NCBI GenBank assembly: GCA_009783245.1 | Contig: WRHL01000002.1 | Location: forward strand, 1-64,000 | Direction: 5' to 3' | Source: Coriobacteriia bacterium | GTDB taxonomy: Bacteria > Actinomycetota > Coriobacteriia > Coriobacteriales > UBA8131 | Length of the DNA stretch: 64,000 bases | Shown here: positions 23,428 through 32,167 of the stretch, piece after piece | How the letters are laid out: each line of letters begins with the position of its first letter | How positions within the stretch are numbered: position 1 is the first letter of the stretch | Notes under the pieces: generated by a model | Database searches by the model: none | Told to the model about the DNA's origin: nothing | The model's input: only the letters and a program-made list of their open reading frames with translations | Program-made: the position numbers and the translations under genes

Positions 23428-24735
23428 TCAGGCGTGTTCGAGGACGCGGGGGGCAACCTGCTTCTTGCGGGAGAGGATGCCTGGCATCCAAACACTGCCC
23501 TCGGCGAAACTTATGTCAAAGGCGCGCTCGACCACCCGGGGGTTCCCTGCAAGCAGAAGCTGCGAGCCCTCCGCGATGACGTCGGTGACCAGCAGCAAGG
23601 CGAATTCATAGCCGCGCTCGGCCACCTTCTTCTCCAAGTGGGATATGAGCTCAGTCTCGTGCTTGAGGATGCTCGCAAGTGAGACGGTCTCATATTGCGC
23701 GATGAGCACGGTCTTATCGGCAACCTCGAACTCCTTGGCGTCAGTGCCCGTGATCGCCTCGATGGTCGGCGGACTCGCCGCATCGCGGCTCCCAAAGAGC
23801 TCGATGCCGAATTGCAGGGCGTCCACTCCTACGAGTTCGCCCAGATAGGCTGCGACCTGGTGGTCGATGGGTGTGCAGGTGGGCGACTTGAGCAGCACCG
23901 TGTCGGTCATGACGGCTGAGAGCAGCGCAGCGGCGATGCCCCGGGGTATCTCCACCTTATGGCGCTGGAACTGAAGCGTGACTATGGTAGCTGTTGAACC
24001 TACGGGCAGGTTGAGGAACTGGATGGGCGAGTTTGTCTGGACATCACCGATGCGGTGATGGTCGACTATCTCCAGCACGTCGGCATCCAGGATCCCCGGA
24101 GCGCTCTGGGCGACCTCGTTGTGGTCGACCAGGATGACGCGGCGGCGGGGTGGACGTGCCAGGTTTGAGCGGGTGATGATGCCGATGCACCTGTTCTCAT
24201 CGTCAAGGACCACTGCCTCGCGCAGGGACGCGGAGAGGACGTCGTCGATGACGTCTTTGAGGAGCGCCTCGGGCTTGAGGGTGAGCGCGCGCCGGTCCAG
24301 ATGACCCTCTACGCTGTCTGCGAGTGTGTCCTGGCGTGTGCGTTCGCTGTCGAGCTCCGAGATGAAGATCTCCGCGAGCATGCGGGTGGTGAACAGGCCG
24401 TGGTAGGTGCCATCCAGCTCGGTGACCACCAGGGCCCTGATCTTGCTATCGCGCATGCGGAGCCCCGCATCCAGCAGGCTGGCGTCTATGGGGACGCTGA
24501 TGACCGGGCTGGTCATGACGTCGCTGACGCGGCTGAAGAGGTGCGGTATGACCGCGGGTGGCTGAACGCCGTATCGATCGAACACCCAGCGCGTCTCATG
24601 GGGCAGCGGGCCGAGCCGCACCGCCTCATAGGCTTGCTCGGGATTGAGCTGCCCTTTGAGATAAGCGTAGGCGACGGCGCTGCTGATCGAGTCGTTGTCT
24701 GGATTCTTATGGCCCAGTACCAGTATCCGATGCAA
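23428..24735 (-). CDS. ppaC: CBS-domain manganese-dependent inorganic pyrophosphatase (family II)
   Basis: The 435-residue enzyme hydrolyses pyrophosphate with Mn/Co. The DHH-type metal motifs are present: GHKNPDNDS at the N-terminus, DHNE and DHH (EIVDHHRIGD) near residue 225. A pair of CBS domains is inserted at about 70-190 (VMTSPVISVPIDASLLDAG). The CBS pair normally binds adenine nucleotides and regulates activity. There is no DRTGG domain, so it is the short CBS-PPase form. The DHHA2 domain forms the C-terminus. The start is TTG 24735 after GGGGAGG. It is probably cytoplasmic and lies downstream of the ABC importer operon. Confidence 0.93.
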   Translation of the reverse strand: MHRILVLGHKNPDNDSISSAVAYAYLKGQLNPEQAYEAVRLGPLPHETRWVFDRYGVQPPAVIPHLFSRVSDVMTSPVISVPIDASLLDAGLRMRDSKIRALVVTELDGTYHGLFTTRMLAEIFISELDSERTRQDTLADSVEGHLDRRALTLKPEALLKDVIDDVLSASLREAVVLDDENRCIGIITRSNLARPPRRRVILVDHNEVAQSAPGILDADVLEIVDHHRIGDVQTNSPIQFLNLPVGSTATIVTLQFQRHKVEIPRGIAAALLSAVMTDTVLLKSPTCTPIDHQVAAYLGELVGVDALQFGIELFGSRDAASPPTIEAITGTDAKEFEVADKTVLIAQYETVSLASILKHETELISHLEKKVAERGYEFALLLVTDVIAEGSQLLLAGNPRVVERAFDISFAEGSVWMPGILSRKKQVAPRVLEHA

Positions 24736-24845
24736 AGTTCCTCCCCTGACGGAATCTGTCTATTGCGGTACAAGGGGGACGATGACACCCCCACTGTCCG
24801 TACCAGTATAGAGGATACGCTGGATGAAGTGCTGGGAATTGCCCG

Positions 24846-25811
24846 TCAGTCCAGAGGGAAGAGCGTGTAGGCGGTGCGGTCCTTGGAGGGGACGCGACAG
24901 ACCTCTATGTGGAAGGCCTGCTCGATGGCGCCGGAGTCGAAGACCTCCTCCACGCTGCCGGCGCAGATGCAGCGGCCTTTCTTCATGACCACCATCGCGT
25001 CGGAGTAGCGCAGGGCCAGGTCGAGGTCGTGGATGACCATGAGGATGGTCTTGCCGGAGATGCGGTTGAGCTCGGTGATCAGCTGCATGATGTCGTGGCA
25101 GGCGCGCACGTCGAGGTAGGTGGTGGGCTCGTCGAGCGCGATGATATCAGTGTCCTGGGCGAGCGTCATGGCGATGAAGGCGCGCTGCCGTTCCCCGCCG
25201 GAGAGGCGACGTACGTCGTGGTTGCGGAACTCCTCGATGCCCGCCAACAGCATCGCCTCCTCGATCTGCCGCTTGTCCTCAGCGTCAAGATGCGAGCGCA
25301 TCTGGCTGTGGTAGGGATAGCGGCCGCAGGCTACCAGCGCCTCGACGCTCATGGCGGGAGGCCGGGCGCCCTGTGCGAGCAGGGCCAGATGCCGCGCCCG
25401 CTGCCTGCCCTTCATCCCCAGGCTGGGTTTGCCGTCGATGAGCACCTCGCCACCGTGTGGCTCGATGATCCCGTCGATGAGCTTGAGCAGGGTCGACTTG
25501 CCGCAGCCGTTGGGCCCCACGATGCTGGTTATCTCGCCTCGAGCGATGTCAAGGCTCAGGCCCTCGATGAAGGGCTTCTTGGTGTAGGTATAGCTGAGGT
25601 CCTTCACGCTGATGGCCTGCGGCGATACGCCCCTGGCAGGGGTGGATGCAACAGGGCGGGCGGCGGCGGATGTGACAAAGGGGACGGTCCCTGATGTGAC
25701 AAAGGGGACGGTCCCTTTTGTCATGTCTTCTGAAGATGTGACAAAAGGGACCGTCCCCTTTGTCACATCCGCAAAACGCTCCGTCCCCTTTGTCGCATCT
25801 GTCTTACGCAT
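24846..25811 (-). CDS. ABC importer ATP-binding protein with repeat-derived N-terminus
   Basis: The 321-residue protein is the ATPase of an iron-siderophore/heme/cobalamin type importer: Walker A GPNGCGKST, signature LSGGERQRA, Walker B IIALDEPTTYLD, and the usual H-loop. The fold begins near residue 66 (ISVKDLSYTY). Residues 5-48 are encoded by palindromic repeats and read DVTKGTVPFVTSSED then MTKGTVPFVTS, so the protein carries an extra N-terminal segment of about 60 residues that such ATPases lack. ATG 25811 overlaps the permease stop by eight bases and is probably the native start with repeats inserted just after it. Internal starts after the array remain possible. Confidence 0.92.
   Translation of the reverse strand: MRKTDATKGTERFADVTKGTVPFVTSSEDMTKGTVPFVTSGTVPFVTSAAARPVASTPARGVSPQAISVKDLSYTYTKKPFIEGLSLDIARGEITSIVGPNGCGKSTLLKLIDGIIEPHGGEVLIDGKPSLGMKGRQRARHLALLAQGARPPAMSVEALVACGRYPYHSQMRSHLDAEDKRQIEEAMLLAGIEEFRNHDVRRLSGGERQRAFIAMTLAQDTDIIALDEPTTYLDVRACHDIMQLITELNRISGKTILMVIHDLDLALRYSDAMVVMKKGRCICAGSVEEVFDSGAIEQAFHIEVCRVPSKDRTAYTLFPLD
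25669..25799. repeat. Palindromic repeat array inside the ABC ATPase gene
   Basis: A composite unit at 25693-25769 consists of two facing palindromes joined by a short spacer (gtcttctgaaga). It is preceded by a half copy (25669-25692) and followed by a degenerate one (25771-25799). All are in frame with the ATPase gene and contain no stop codon. The same composite, with a related spacer, is inside mfd at 36153-36226. Confidence 0.9.
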
Positions 25812-26811
25812 CGCCGTGCTTCCTGTTCTTGATTATCAGGTAGACAAAGAAGGGGCCACCGATAAAGGCCATGAGTATGCCCACGGGGATCTCATAGGGT
25901 GCAAAAGCCGTCCGCGCCAACAGGTCGCAGAAGACCACAAAGGCCGCGCCAAAGGTCGCGCTCAGGGGTAGGACTACGCGGTTATCGTGCCCCACCAGAA
26001 AGCGGATGAGGTGCGGCACTATCAACCCCACAAAGCCAAGCAGGCCCGCAAAGCTCACGGCACAGCCAGCCAGAAGCGCAGCCAGCCCCAGAAGCGACAT
26101 GCGCCAACGCCCCACGTTCATGCCCAGGGAGTGCGCCGTCGCGTCGCCCAGCGACATGATGTTGAGCTTGTTCGCCACCAGCACCGCCACTACCAGACCG
26201 ATGATGATATAGGGCGCTGGCCAGATGAGGTTAGTCATCAGCACGCCGGACAGGCCGCCTACCAAGAAGCGTGATGCCCCTATGTAAGCGTCAGGGTTGA
26301 CGATAAGTATGGTGTTCATCCCCGCCGCGAAGATGCTGGATAACGCGATACCTGCCAACACCACCGTCAGGCGGGAGGCTCCCATGCCCAGCGAGATGAA
26401 GAAGATGATGACGGCGGTGACCAGGGCGCCGGCAAAGGCGGCAAGCGGCTGCAGGGCGAACAGGCCGGGCACAAAGGCGCTCACCAAAAGCACGGCAAAG
26501 CCGGCGCCGGCGTTGATGCCTATGATGTTGGGGCAGGCCAGCGGGTTGTCGAGCACCGCCTGGATGAGCGCGCCGGCCATGGCGAGCGCGGCTCCGGCCA
26601 GAAGCGCGGCCAATACCCGCGGAAGCCGCACGTTGAGCAGTATGCTCTTGGCGCTGTCGCTTAAGGGGTGGCCGGTGATGAGCGCCCAGAACTCCGGCAG
26701 GCCCACAGAGCTCGACCCCACAAAGAAAGCGACAACTGTGGCCAGCACAAGGAATGTGACGGTCGCCGTTATCGCTATAGCCTTGGTGCGTCTAGCCCTC
26801 AGAGGCTTCAT
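25804..26811 (-). CDS. FecCD/BtuC-type ABC importer permease
   Basis: The 335-residue protein has the roughly ten membrane helices of the FecCD family and the conserved RLPRVLAALLAGAALAMAGA segment near residue 65. Later come the LGFVGLIVPHLIR and NRVVLPLSATFGA segments that contact the ATPase. It works as a dimer for uptake of ferric siderophore, heme or corrinoid. It sits between the binding protein and ATPase genes on the same strand. The last codons overlap the ATPase start by eight bases. The substrate is not determined by the permease sequence. Confidence 0.93.
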   Translation of the reverse strand: MKPLRARRTKAIAITATVTFLVLATVVAFFVGSSSVGLPEFWALITGHPLSDSAKSILLNVRLPRVLAALLAGAALAMAGALIQAVLDNPLACPNIIGINAGAGFAVLLVSAFVPGLFALQPLAAFAGALVTAVIIFFISLGMGASRLTVVLAGIALSSIFAAGMNTILIVNPDAYIGASRFLVGGLSGVLMTNLIWPAPYIIIGLVVAVLVANKLNIMSLGDATAHSLGMNVGRWRMSLLGLAALLAGCAVSFAGLLGFVGLIVPHLIRFLVGHDNRVVLPLSATFGAAFVVFCDLLARTAFAPYEIPVGILMAFIGGPFFVYLIIKNRKHGDA

Positions 26812-26876
26812 AGACCCCCACTTGTCACACGGTTACCACTGCCGGACTGCACCCCTGCGCCCTTATCGTTAAGAAT

Positions 26877-27911
26877 CTAATCATACAATATGTCTGAAAG
26901 CGTCTGGTAGCTCTGGCCCCAGTTCGCGTTTGGCTTGTAGAGGAACAGTTTCTTGTCAAGCGTGATGTAGCGCCCGTTTCGCACCGCGTCCAGGGTGGCC
27001 CAGGCGGGGTTGGCCGCGGTGGCCTCCTCCAGGTTCTTCAGGGCGGCGGCGTCGTCGTTGCCCATGGGGACCACCAATATGAAGTCGGGGTTCAGCTCGA
27101 TGATCGACTCAAGGCTGAAATCCCGCAGCAGGCTTGCGTGCTCATCGGCGAGGTTTATCACGCCCAGCTCAGCCAGCATGGTGCCCGTCATGGTTGAGGA
27201 GTCCTGCACCCGCGTCCCCCCCGAATAGGTGGTCATGAGCAGCACCGTGGGCTTTGAGTTGTACGTGGCGGCCTTGGTTTTGACGGTGTCTATCTGCTGC
27301 TGGACCGCAATGCCGTTTTGCTCGTACCGGTCGTCGCGGCCGGTGATGTCGCAGCAGACGCGCAGCATCCGCAGGTAGTCCTCAAAGTTGGTCACGTTGA
27401 AGTAGGCGACCTCTATGTTGGAGCTTTTGAGTGCGTCGCGCAGACCCACCTGGCTTGCCGAGGCATCCTTGCCGGTCGACAGACCGCTCATGATGACAAG
27501 GTCGGGCTCCAGGGCGATGATGAGCTCCAGGCTTGGGTCGGCAAAATAGCCCACCTCGGCGATATCCGCGCCGGTAAGGCCGTAGTCCTCAAAAGCGTCG
27601 CTGGTCGCCCCAATAAGCGTACCGCCAGCCAGCTCCCAGATGTTGGCAAAGCTGCCCATACAGGCCACCACGCGCTGGGGATTGTCCACCGTGACCTCAT
27701 AGCCCAGGTCGTCGGTGAAGGTGCAGGCGGTTGCCTCGGCGGCCTGCCCGGTGGCCTGCCCTGTGGCCTCTCCGGTCGCCTCTCCGGTTGTCTGCCCCGG
27801 TGTCTCCTTGGCGGGTTCCTCCGTCTTGCAGCCCACCACCAGGGTGGCAGCAAGGCACACGCACAGCGCGCACGCAACAAGACGGGAGATCATTCCTTTA
27901 CGATAGAACAT
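26877..27911 (-). CDS. ABC importer substrate-binding lipoprotein (FecB/BtuF class)
   Basis: The 344-residue lipoprotein has a signal peptide ending in LVVGC and a short repetitive linker (TGEATGEATGQATGQ), then a two-lobed class III binding fold joined by a long helix (about 60-344). Features include DDLGYEVTVDNPQRVVACMG at the start of the fold and ELNPDFILVVPMGND in the second lobe. It captures an iron-chelate, heme or cobalamin-type ligand outside the membrane. ATG 27911 has GGAAGGA. The gene directly follows the radical SAM gene (gap 3 bases), so the two are co-expressed. Confidence 0.9.
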   Translation of the reverse strand: MFYRKGMISRLVACALCVCLAATLVVGCKTEEPAKETPGQTTGEATGEATGQATGQAAEATACTFTDDLGYEVTVDNPQRVVACMGSFANIWELAGGTLIGATSDAFEDYGLTGADIAEVGYFADPSLELIIALEPDLVIMSGLSTGKDASASQVGLRDALKSSNIEVAYFNVTNFEDYLRMLRVCCDITGRDDRYEQNGIAVQQQIDTVKTKAATYNSKPTVLLMTTYSGGTRVQDSSTMTGTMLAELGVINLADEHASLLRDFSLESIIELNPDFILVVPMGNDDAAALKNLEEATAANPAWATLDAVRNGRYITLDKKLFLYKPNANWGQSYQTLSDILYD

Positions 27912-27914
27912 GGT

Positions 27915-28925
27915 CTAGTTTCCTTCCGATTCCAACTCCAGCTGCTGCCCATGCGCGCAGTAGTCGTCCTGCGCCATGATGTCGCCTTCATGGTAGTAAG
28001 CCGCGCGCGCCCTACAGCCGCCGCAACCATCCTTATAGTCGCAGGTACCGCAGGCGCCGCTGTACGCCTGCGTGCGCAGGGTCTGAAACACCGCGCTGTT
28101 CTGCCAGATCACATCAAAGGGCGTCACACGCACGTCGCCCGCCTCCTCGGTCATGTACGCGCAGGGGCGCACAATGCCCTCGGATCCAATGACGCAATAG
28201 GTCAGCCCCGCCAGGCAGCCGCGACTGAAGCGCGTCTCAATGCCCAACTGCTTGGCAACCCGGGTGAACTGCGGCGCGCAGGTGGGCTTCACGTCTATGG
28301 ATACCTCGGCCTGCTTGGTCATGATGGCCCGCAGCAGCTCCTCGTTCTCGCGCACCGCAAGCGAGGTCTCTTTGATGTACACGCCACGTCCCACGGGGAT
28401 CAGAAAGAAGATGTAGTGGGCAACCGCCCCGATCTCTGCGGCAAAGTCAGTGATGGCGCAGACCTCGTCCCTGTTCCAGTCCACCACCGTGGTGTGCAGC
28501 TGGAAGGGCAGCCCCGCCTTCTTGCAGTTCTCAATACCCGCCAAGGTGAGCTTGTGGGCGTCCACAAGGCCCCTGAACTCGTCATGCTTTGCCGCGTCTA
28601 GGCTGTCTATGCTGATGCCCATGGCCACGGCGCCGCACTCCTTCAGGCGCCAGGCCACCTCCTCGGTGATGAGGATGCCGTTGGTGCCAAAGACCGGTCG
28701 CAGCCCCTTGCCAGCGGCGTAGGCGACCAGGTCGAAGATGTCCGGACGCAGCAGCGGCTCGCCGCCCGAGAAGATCATTATCTTGAAGCCGGCCTTCGCG
28801 ATCTGGTCGATCATGGTGAAGGCCTCGGCGGTTGTGAGTTCCTTCTCCTGGCTCTCGTCCGCGTCCTGGTAGCAATGCTTGCACTTGAGATTGCACTCGT
28901 TCGTGGTCATCCACGACACAATCAT
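27915..28925 (-). CDS. Radical SAM/SPASM protein of NirJ/AhbC/AhbD-like type
   Basis: The 336-residue protein starts MIVSWMTTNECNLKCKHCYQ with the radical SAM motif CNLKCKHC and the SAM-binding FSGGEPLL. The C-terminal SPASM region has CGTCDYKDGCGGCRARA and a final C near YHEGDIMAQDDYC. This pattern is shared with the NirJ and AhbC/AhbD enzymes of heme d1 and alternative heme biosynthesis, and with several peptide-modifying enzymes. Position at the head of an iron/tetrapyrrole-type ABC importer operon favours a tetrapyrrole role, but that is inference. ATG 28925 has AGAGGGG upstream; an earlier start at 29000 would add 25 basic residues. Confidence 0.85.
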   Translation of the reverse strand: MIVSWMTTNECNLKCKHCYQDADESQEKELTTAEAFTMIDQIAKAGFKIMIFSGGEPLLRPDIFDLVAYAAGKGLRPVFGTNGILITEEVAWRLKECGAVAMGISIDSLDAAKHDEFRGLVDAHKLTLAGIENCKKAGLPFQLHTTVVDWNRDEVCAITDFAAEIGAVAHYIFFLIPVGRGVYIKETSLAVRENEELLRAIMTKQAEVSIDVKPTCAPQFTRVAKQLGIETRFSRGCLAGLTYCVIGSEGIVRPCAYMTEEAGDVRVTPFDVIWQNSAVFQTLRTQAYSGACGTCDYKDGCGGCRARAAYYHEGDIMAQDDYCAHGQQLELESEGN

Positions 28926-29160
28926 GGTCGTTCCCCTCTTCCTTCCTTGGCTCCCCAGCCTCCGCGCCAAATTGCTAGCGCGCGATAACCTTTTATACAA
29001 GCGCAGAAGACTACCCTATTACGCCGCTTAACGCAATGATGTAAGCCAAGCGATTGCTGAATGGTTTCTTATGACGATAAAACCGGCTCGACCCCCACCC
29101 ATGACAACCCGGTGGCGCGGTCTCTCCTCGCCTACCGTCATCCCCCACGCGCCCCCAACT
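28926..29160. other. Upstream region of the radical SAM operon, no gene seen
   Basis: About 235 bases between the radical SAM start and the large repeat array. I see no credible reading frame or RNA gene. It presumably holds the operon promoter, but no hexamer pair is convincing. Confidence 0.4.
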
Positions 29161-29322
29161 GGACAGAAGGGGACGGTTCTAAGGACAGAAGGGGACGGTT
29201 CAGGACAGAAGGGGACGGTTCTAAGGACAGAAGGGGACGGTTCTATTCTGGCCTTTTCAAGGCCAGAATAGAACCGTCCCCTTCTGTCCTTAGAACCGTC
29301 CCCTTCTGTCCTGAACCGTCCC
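29161..29322. repeat. Tandem GGACAGAAGGGGACGGTTC repeats forming a perfect 64-bp-arm hairpin
   Basis: Four direct copies of ggacagaaggggacggttc start at 29161, 29183, 29202 and 29224. The stretch 29192-29255 is then repeated exactly in inverted orientation at 29259-29322, with a three-base loop (29256-29258). A half copy of the ttttgtca type follows at about 29323-29341. This is the longest perfect hairpin in the window. The remaining bases to 29444 hold nothing I recognise. Confidence 0.93.
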
Positions 29323-29444
29323 TTTTGTCATACCCTTTGTCACGTCAAGGCGCGAGGGAGACTGGCAGTGGGCGTGCGGAAACCGCGCCTCCTGCAGTCT
29401 AGCGCAAGGCGGAGACCCGTCGTTCTCGTTATCAAATAGAGCGG

Positions 29445-32120
29445 CTAACCCTGTTGCCCATCCCCGTTCTCAGTGGGATAGACCTGCTGCGACCAATGCG
29501 GAGCTGGTTGCTGAACGAACTCTGGCTGCTGTTCCCAAGGCTGAGCAGGTTGTTGGGTCGGAATGAATCCGGGTGATGTAAAGCCTCCAGGCACCTGGCC
29601 GTCAGACGGCACAAAAGCTTGCGCCGGGGCAGGCTGTGTGACGGTGAAACGCTTGACCGCAAAGTTATAGAGGGCGCTGATGCCAAAGCAGATGATGCCG
29701 CCTCCGATGAAGGCCACAACACGCATGATGGTATTCAGCGCGCCCAGGTCGAAGAGCACCAGTTTGAGCACACAGAGGATGACTATCACCAGGCCATACA
29801 GGCGCAGAGAGCGGACGCGGGACCAGAAGCCCAGAGCGATGATGAGCAGGGCTATGACCATGCTTGCGAGGCTGAGCACATAGGGCTGGTCGAACCAGTT
29901 GGTCAAGCCAGCGATGCAGCTGAGGAGCAGGCAGTGGATGGCTAGTGCGCTGAGGGCCTCGATGTCGGAGTTGGGAAGACGCATCCCCGGAGTGCGTAAA
30001 GCTGCGGTGTTTGCCTGTGCGGCCAGGCGGATACGACTGAGGATGAGAAGGAGCGCCATCGCCACTGCAATCAGGTGGAAGACTGCGGCGAGGGTGTTGG
30101 TGTAGGCCAGGTTGTTGAAGGAGAACTCTATGCTGAGGAGGAAGTAGAGGAGGTACTCGTTGATCCTGAAGAAGATCTTTGGCGTGTCTTGCCTGGTCAG
30201 ATGCAGGATGAGCAGTATGGCGATGCAGAGCAGTTCCATGAGGGCCAACGAGGAGGCGATGTCACTATTCCACAGGATGACTACCAAGGATAGCTCAAAG
30301 AACACCAGTGTGGTGAGCTTGAACGCCAGTTTGAAGTTATTGCTCTTTGTGGGGCCGAACTGCCGATAGGCAAGGTAGGAGAGGCCCAGGAGAATTGCGA
30401 GATAGATAAAGGGAAAGACCAGCGATAGGGCGGCAGAGAGCGTACCTGAGCCTGTAACCAAGCCAAACAAACCAAACTGCGAGAGGGATGTAAAGCCTGA
30501 TACCAGCTGATAGAGGGCATCGATCAGAAGCAGGATAAAGGCCACATGGCCGTATATCTGTGAGTTATTCAGCTTCCTGAGAAGCAGGCAGAAGAGTGCA
30601 GGCAGGGCAAGGAGTAGAAGGCTGGGGCCTGCCGCATGATGATAGTCGTGGAAAAGCAGGTTAATGGAAAGTACAAGGCAGGAGAATGCGAGCAGGGAGA
30701 GGTTGGTTGTGAGGTTGAGGGTTTGGCTGGAATCGCTCTTCTTACGCAAGAGCGTGTTCAGCAAGAGAACTGCAAAGATGACTATCAGAGCCGCTATGGT
30801 TCCTGCAAGAAAGGATCCGTAGCTGCTGGGGTGCGAATAGAGGAGCTCATACAGCTTGGCGGAGAGTGCCGCGATATTGGCTACCAGTGACGATCCCCAG
30901 AGCAAGAGGTTCAGCAATTGAAGGATCACCTGTGCACTGGAATTCTGAACGCGGGCAATGGACTTGAGCAGAAGGTAAGCCAAAACGCAGCTGCAGATGA
31001 ACTGCAGGATGAATCCAAGAGAGAACACTATTGTGGGTAGGAGGGAAGCCGAGCCGGGGTCTACCCAGATGAGGTTCCTCCACATGAATAGTGAGGCGTA
31101 CACGGTTATTGCCAGGGAGGCAAAGAGGCTGAACCGGTACATCTTCTTGCACCAGAGGATGCTGCCAGCTACTATGAAGACCGTTGAGACAAGCTGATAG
31201 GCTAAAAGCAGCAACAGCGTGCTCTCATTAGACAGGGCAACGGTATAGCCAAAGCAAACCGAGAGTATCATGCCAACATGAGCGATAACCCCCATGAGAA
31301 GTGACTGAGTCTGCTTCATAACGAGAAGGGCGGCGGCAAGCCAGGCCAGTAGGAGCACAAGGGCAACTATGTCGTTGAGCAGATTGAAGTACAGGTGCGT
31401 CATCTGAATGGCAATGAAGAACGCCCCGCAACCGGTGCCCAACAACGCCTTGGTGAAGTTGTTGTTGTAGCGCCTGTTCAGCAGGAAGCCGGGAACGGCC
31501 AGCACGGCGCAGAGAATGAACATAAGGGCGACCTTCATGAGGTCGTTGAGCAGAGGGACCACCAGGAAACCCAGGAAGATCAGGCCGAGAAACACCAGGA
31601 CGGAGGCGACAATACCTACGATGTTCTTGCCGAACAGGTTCTCCAGGGAGCGGCTGGGGGCCTTTGCGGGTTGAGGGGGTGCGGGATATATCGCTTGATT
31701 CGGCATTGGAGGAGGCGTGGGCGCCTGCAGGGGTTGAGGCATGGGCATTGGCTGTTGCCAAGGGATTGGAACAGGCTGATGCATGGGCATCTGCTGGGGG
31801 ATTGGCATAGGTTGCGGCATGGGCGTTGGCTGTTGCCAAGGGATTGGAACAGGCTGATGCATGGGCATCTGCTGGGGGATTGGCATAGGTTGCGGCATGG
31901 GCATCTGCTGGGGGATTGGAACAGGTTGTGGCGTCGGCACATGCTGCTGGTATGGAGGTAAAGGCACTGACAGATCCTGGGAGTTATATGGTGTTTGAGC
32001 CTGACGCTTCAGATTATTTATCTGGCGCTCCAATGAATTGAATCGCACTACGATGACAACCACTATGACAAGGATGGCAACAACACCCAAACAGAGGAAA
32101 GCTCCAAGAATAGTATCCAT
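29445..32120 (-). CDS. DUF2339-like polytopic membrane protein
   Basis: The 891-residue protein begins with one membrane helix (residues 5-27), a short coiled stretch (NSLERQINNLKRQ), then about 100 residues of Pro/Gln/Met repeats such as PMPIPQQMPMHQPVPI. From residue 170 on it is almost entirely membrane helices, about twenty or more, with a last proline- and glutamine-rich tail. The RYNNNFTKALLGTGCGAFF region and overall layout match DUF2339 proteins of unknown function. Repeat length in the N-terminus is encoded by a 78-bp minisatellite and may vary. It is divergent from the amidase gene with only 47 bp between the starts. Confidence 0.75.
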   Translation of the reverse strand: MDTILGAFLCLGVVAILVIVVVIVVRFNSLERQINNLKRQAQTPYNSQDLSVPLPPYQQHVPTPQPVPIPQQMPMPQPMPIPQQMPMHQPVPIPWQQPTPMPQPMPIPQQMPMHQPVPIPWQQPMPMPQPLQAPTPPPMPNQAIYPAPPQPAKAPSRSLENLFGKNIVGIVASVLVFLGLIFLGFLVVPLLNDLMKVALMFILCAVLAVPGFLLNRRYNNNFTKALLGTGCGAFFIAIQMTHLYFNLLNDIVALVLLLAWLAAALLVMKQTQSLLMGVIAHVGMILSVCFGYTVALSNESTLLLLLAYQLVSTVFIVAGSILWCKKMYRFSLFASLAITVYASLFMWRNLIWVDPGSASLLPTIVFSLGFILQFICSCVLAYLLLKSIARVQNSSAQVILQLLNLLLWGSSLVANIAALSAKLYELLYSHPSSYGSFLAGTIAALIVIFAVLLLNTLLRKKSDSSQTLNLTTNLSLLAFSCLVLSINLLFHDYHHAAGPSLLLLALPALFCLLLRKLNNSQIYGHVAFILLLIDALYQLVSGFTSLSQFGLFGLVTGSGTLSAALSLVFPFIYLAILLGLSYLAYRQFGPTKSNNFKLAFKLTTLVFFELSLVVILWNSDIASSLALMELLCIAILLILHLTRQDTPKIFFRINEYLLYFLLSIEFSFNNLAYTNTLAAVFHLIAVAMALLLILSRIRLAAQANTAALRTPGMRLPNSDIEALSALAIHCLLLSCIAGLTNWFDQPYVLSLASMVIALLIIALGFWSRVRSLRLYGLVIVILCVLKLVLFDLGALNTIMRVVAFIGGGIICFGISALYNFAVKRFTVTQPAPAQAFVPSDGQVPGGFTSPGFIPTQQPAQPWEQQPEFVQQPAPHWSQQVYPTENGDGQQG
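31741..31920. repeat. 78-bp minisatellite inside the DUF2339-like gene
   Basis: Copy one (31741-31818) and copy two (31819-31896) differ at one base near the start, and a truncated third copy follows. Each unit encodes 26 residues of the Pro/Gln/Met stretch, so changes in copy number keep the frame. Confidence 0.85.
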
Positions 32121-32167
32121 ACCTGCTCCTTAAGGCCTTTCATACTCAGTGATGTTACAATTCTACT

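Noticed and set aside
25612-25971. Plus-strand frame containing DVTKGTVPFV peptides
   Set aside because: It is the mirror reading of the palindromic repeats in the ABC ATPase gene and then antisense of the permease. It is kept only as evidence for symmetric coding.
27318-28601. 427-codon plus-strand frame across the binding protein and radical SAM genes
   Set aside because: It overlaps two well-supported genes and has shadow-like composition and no ribosome site.
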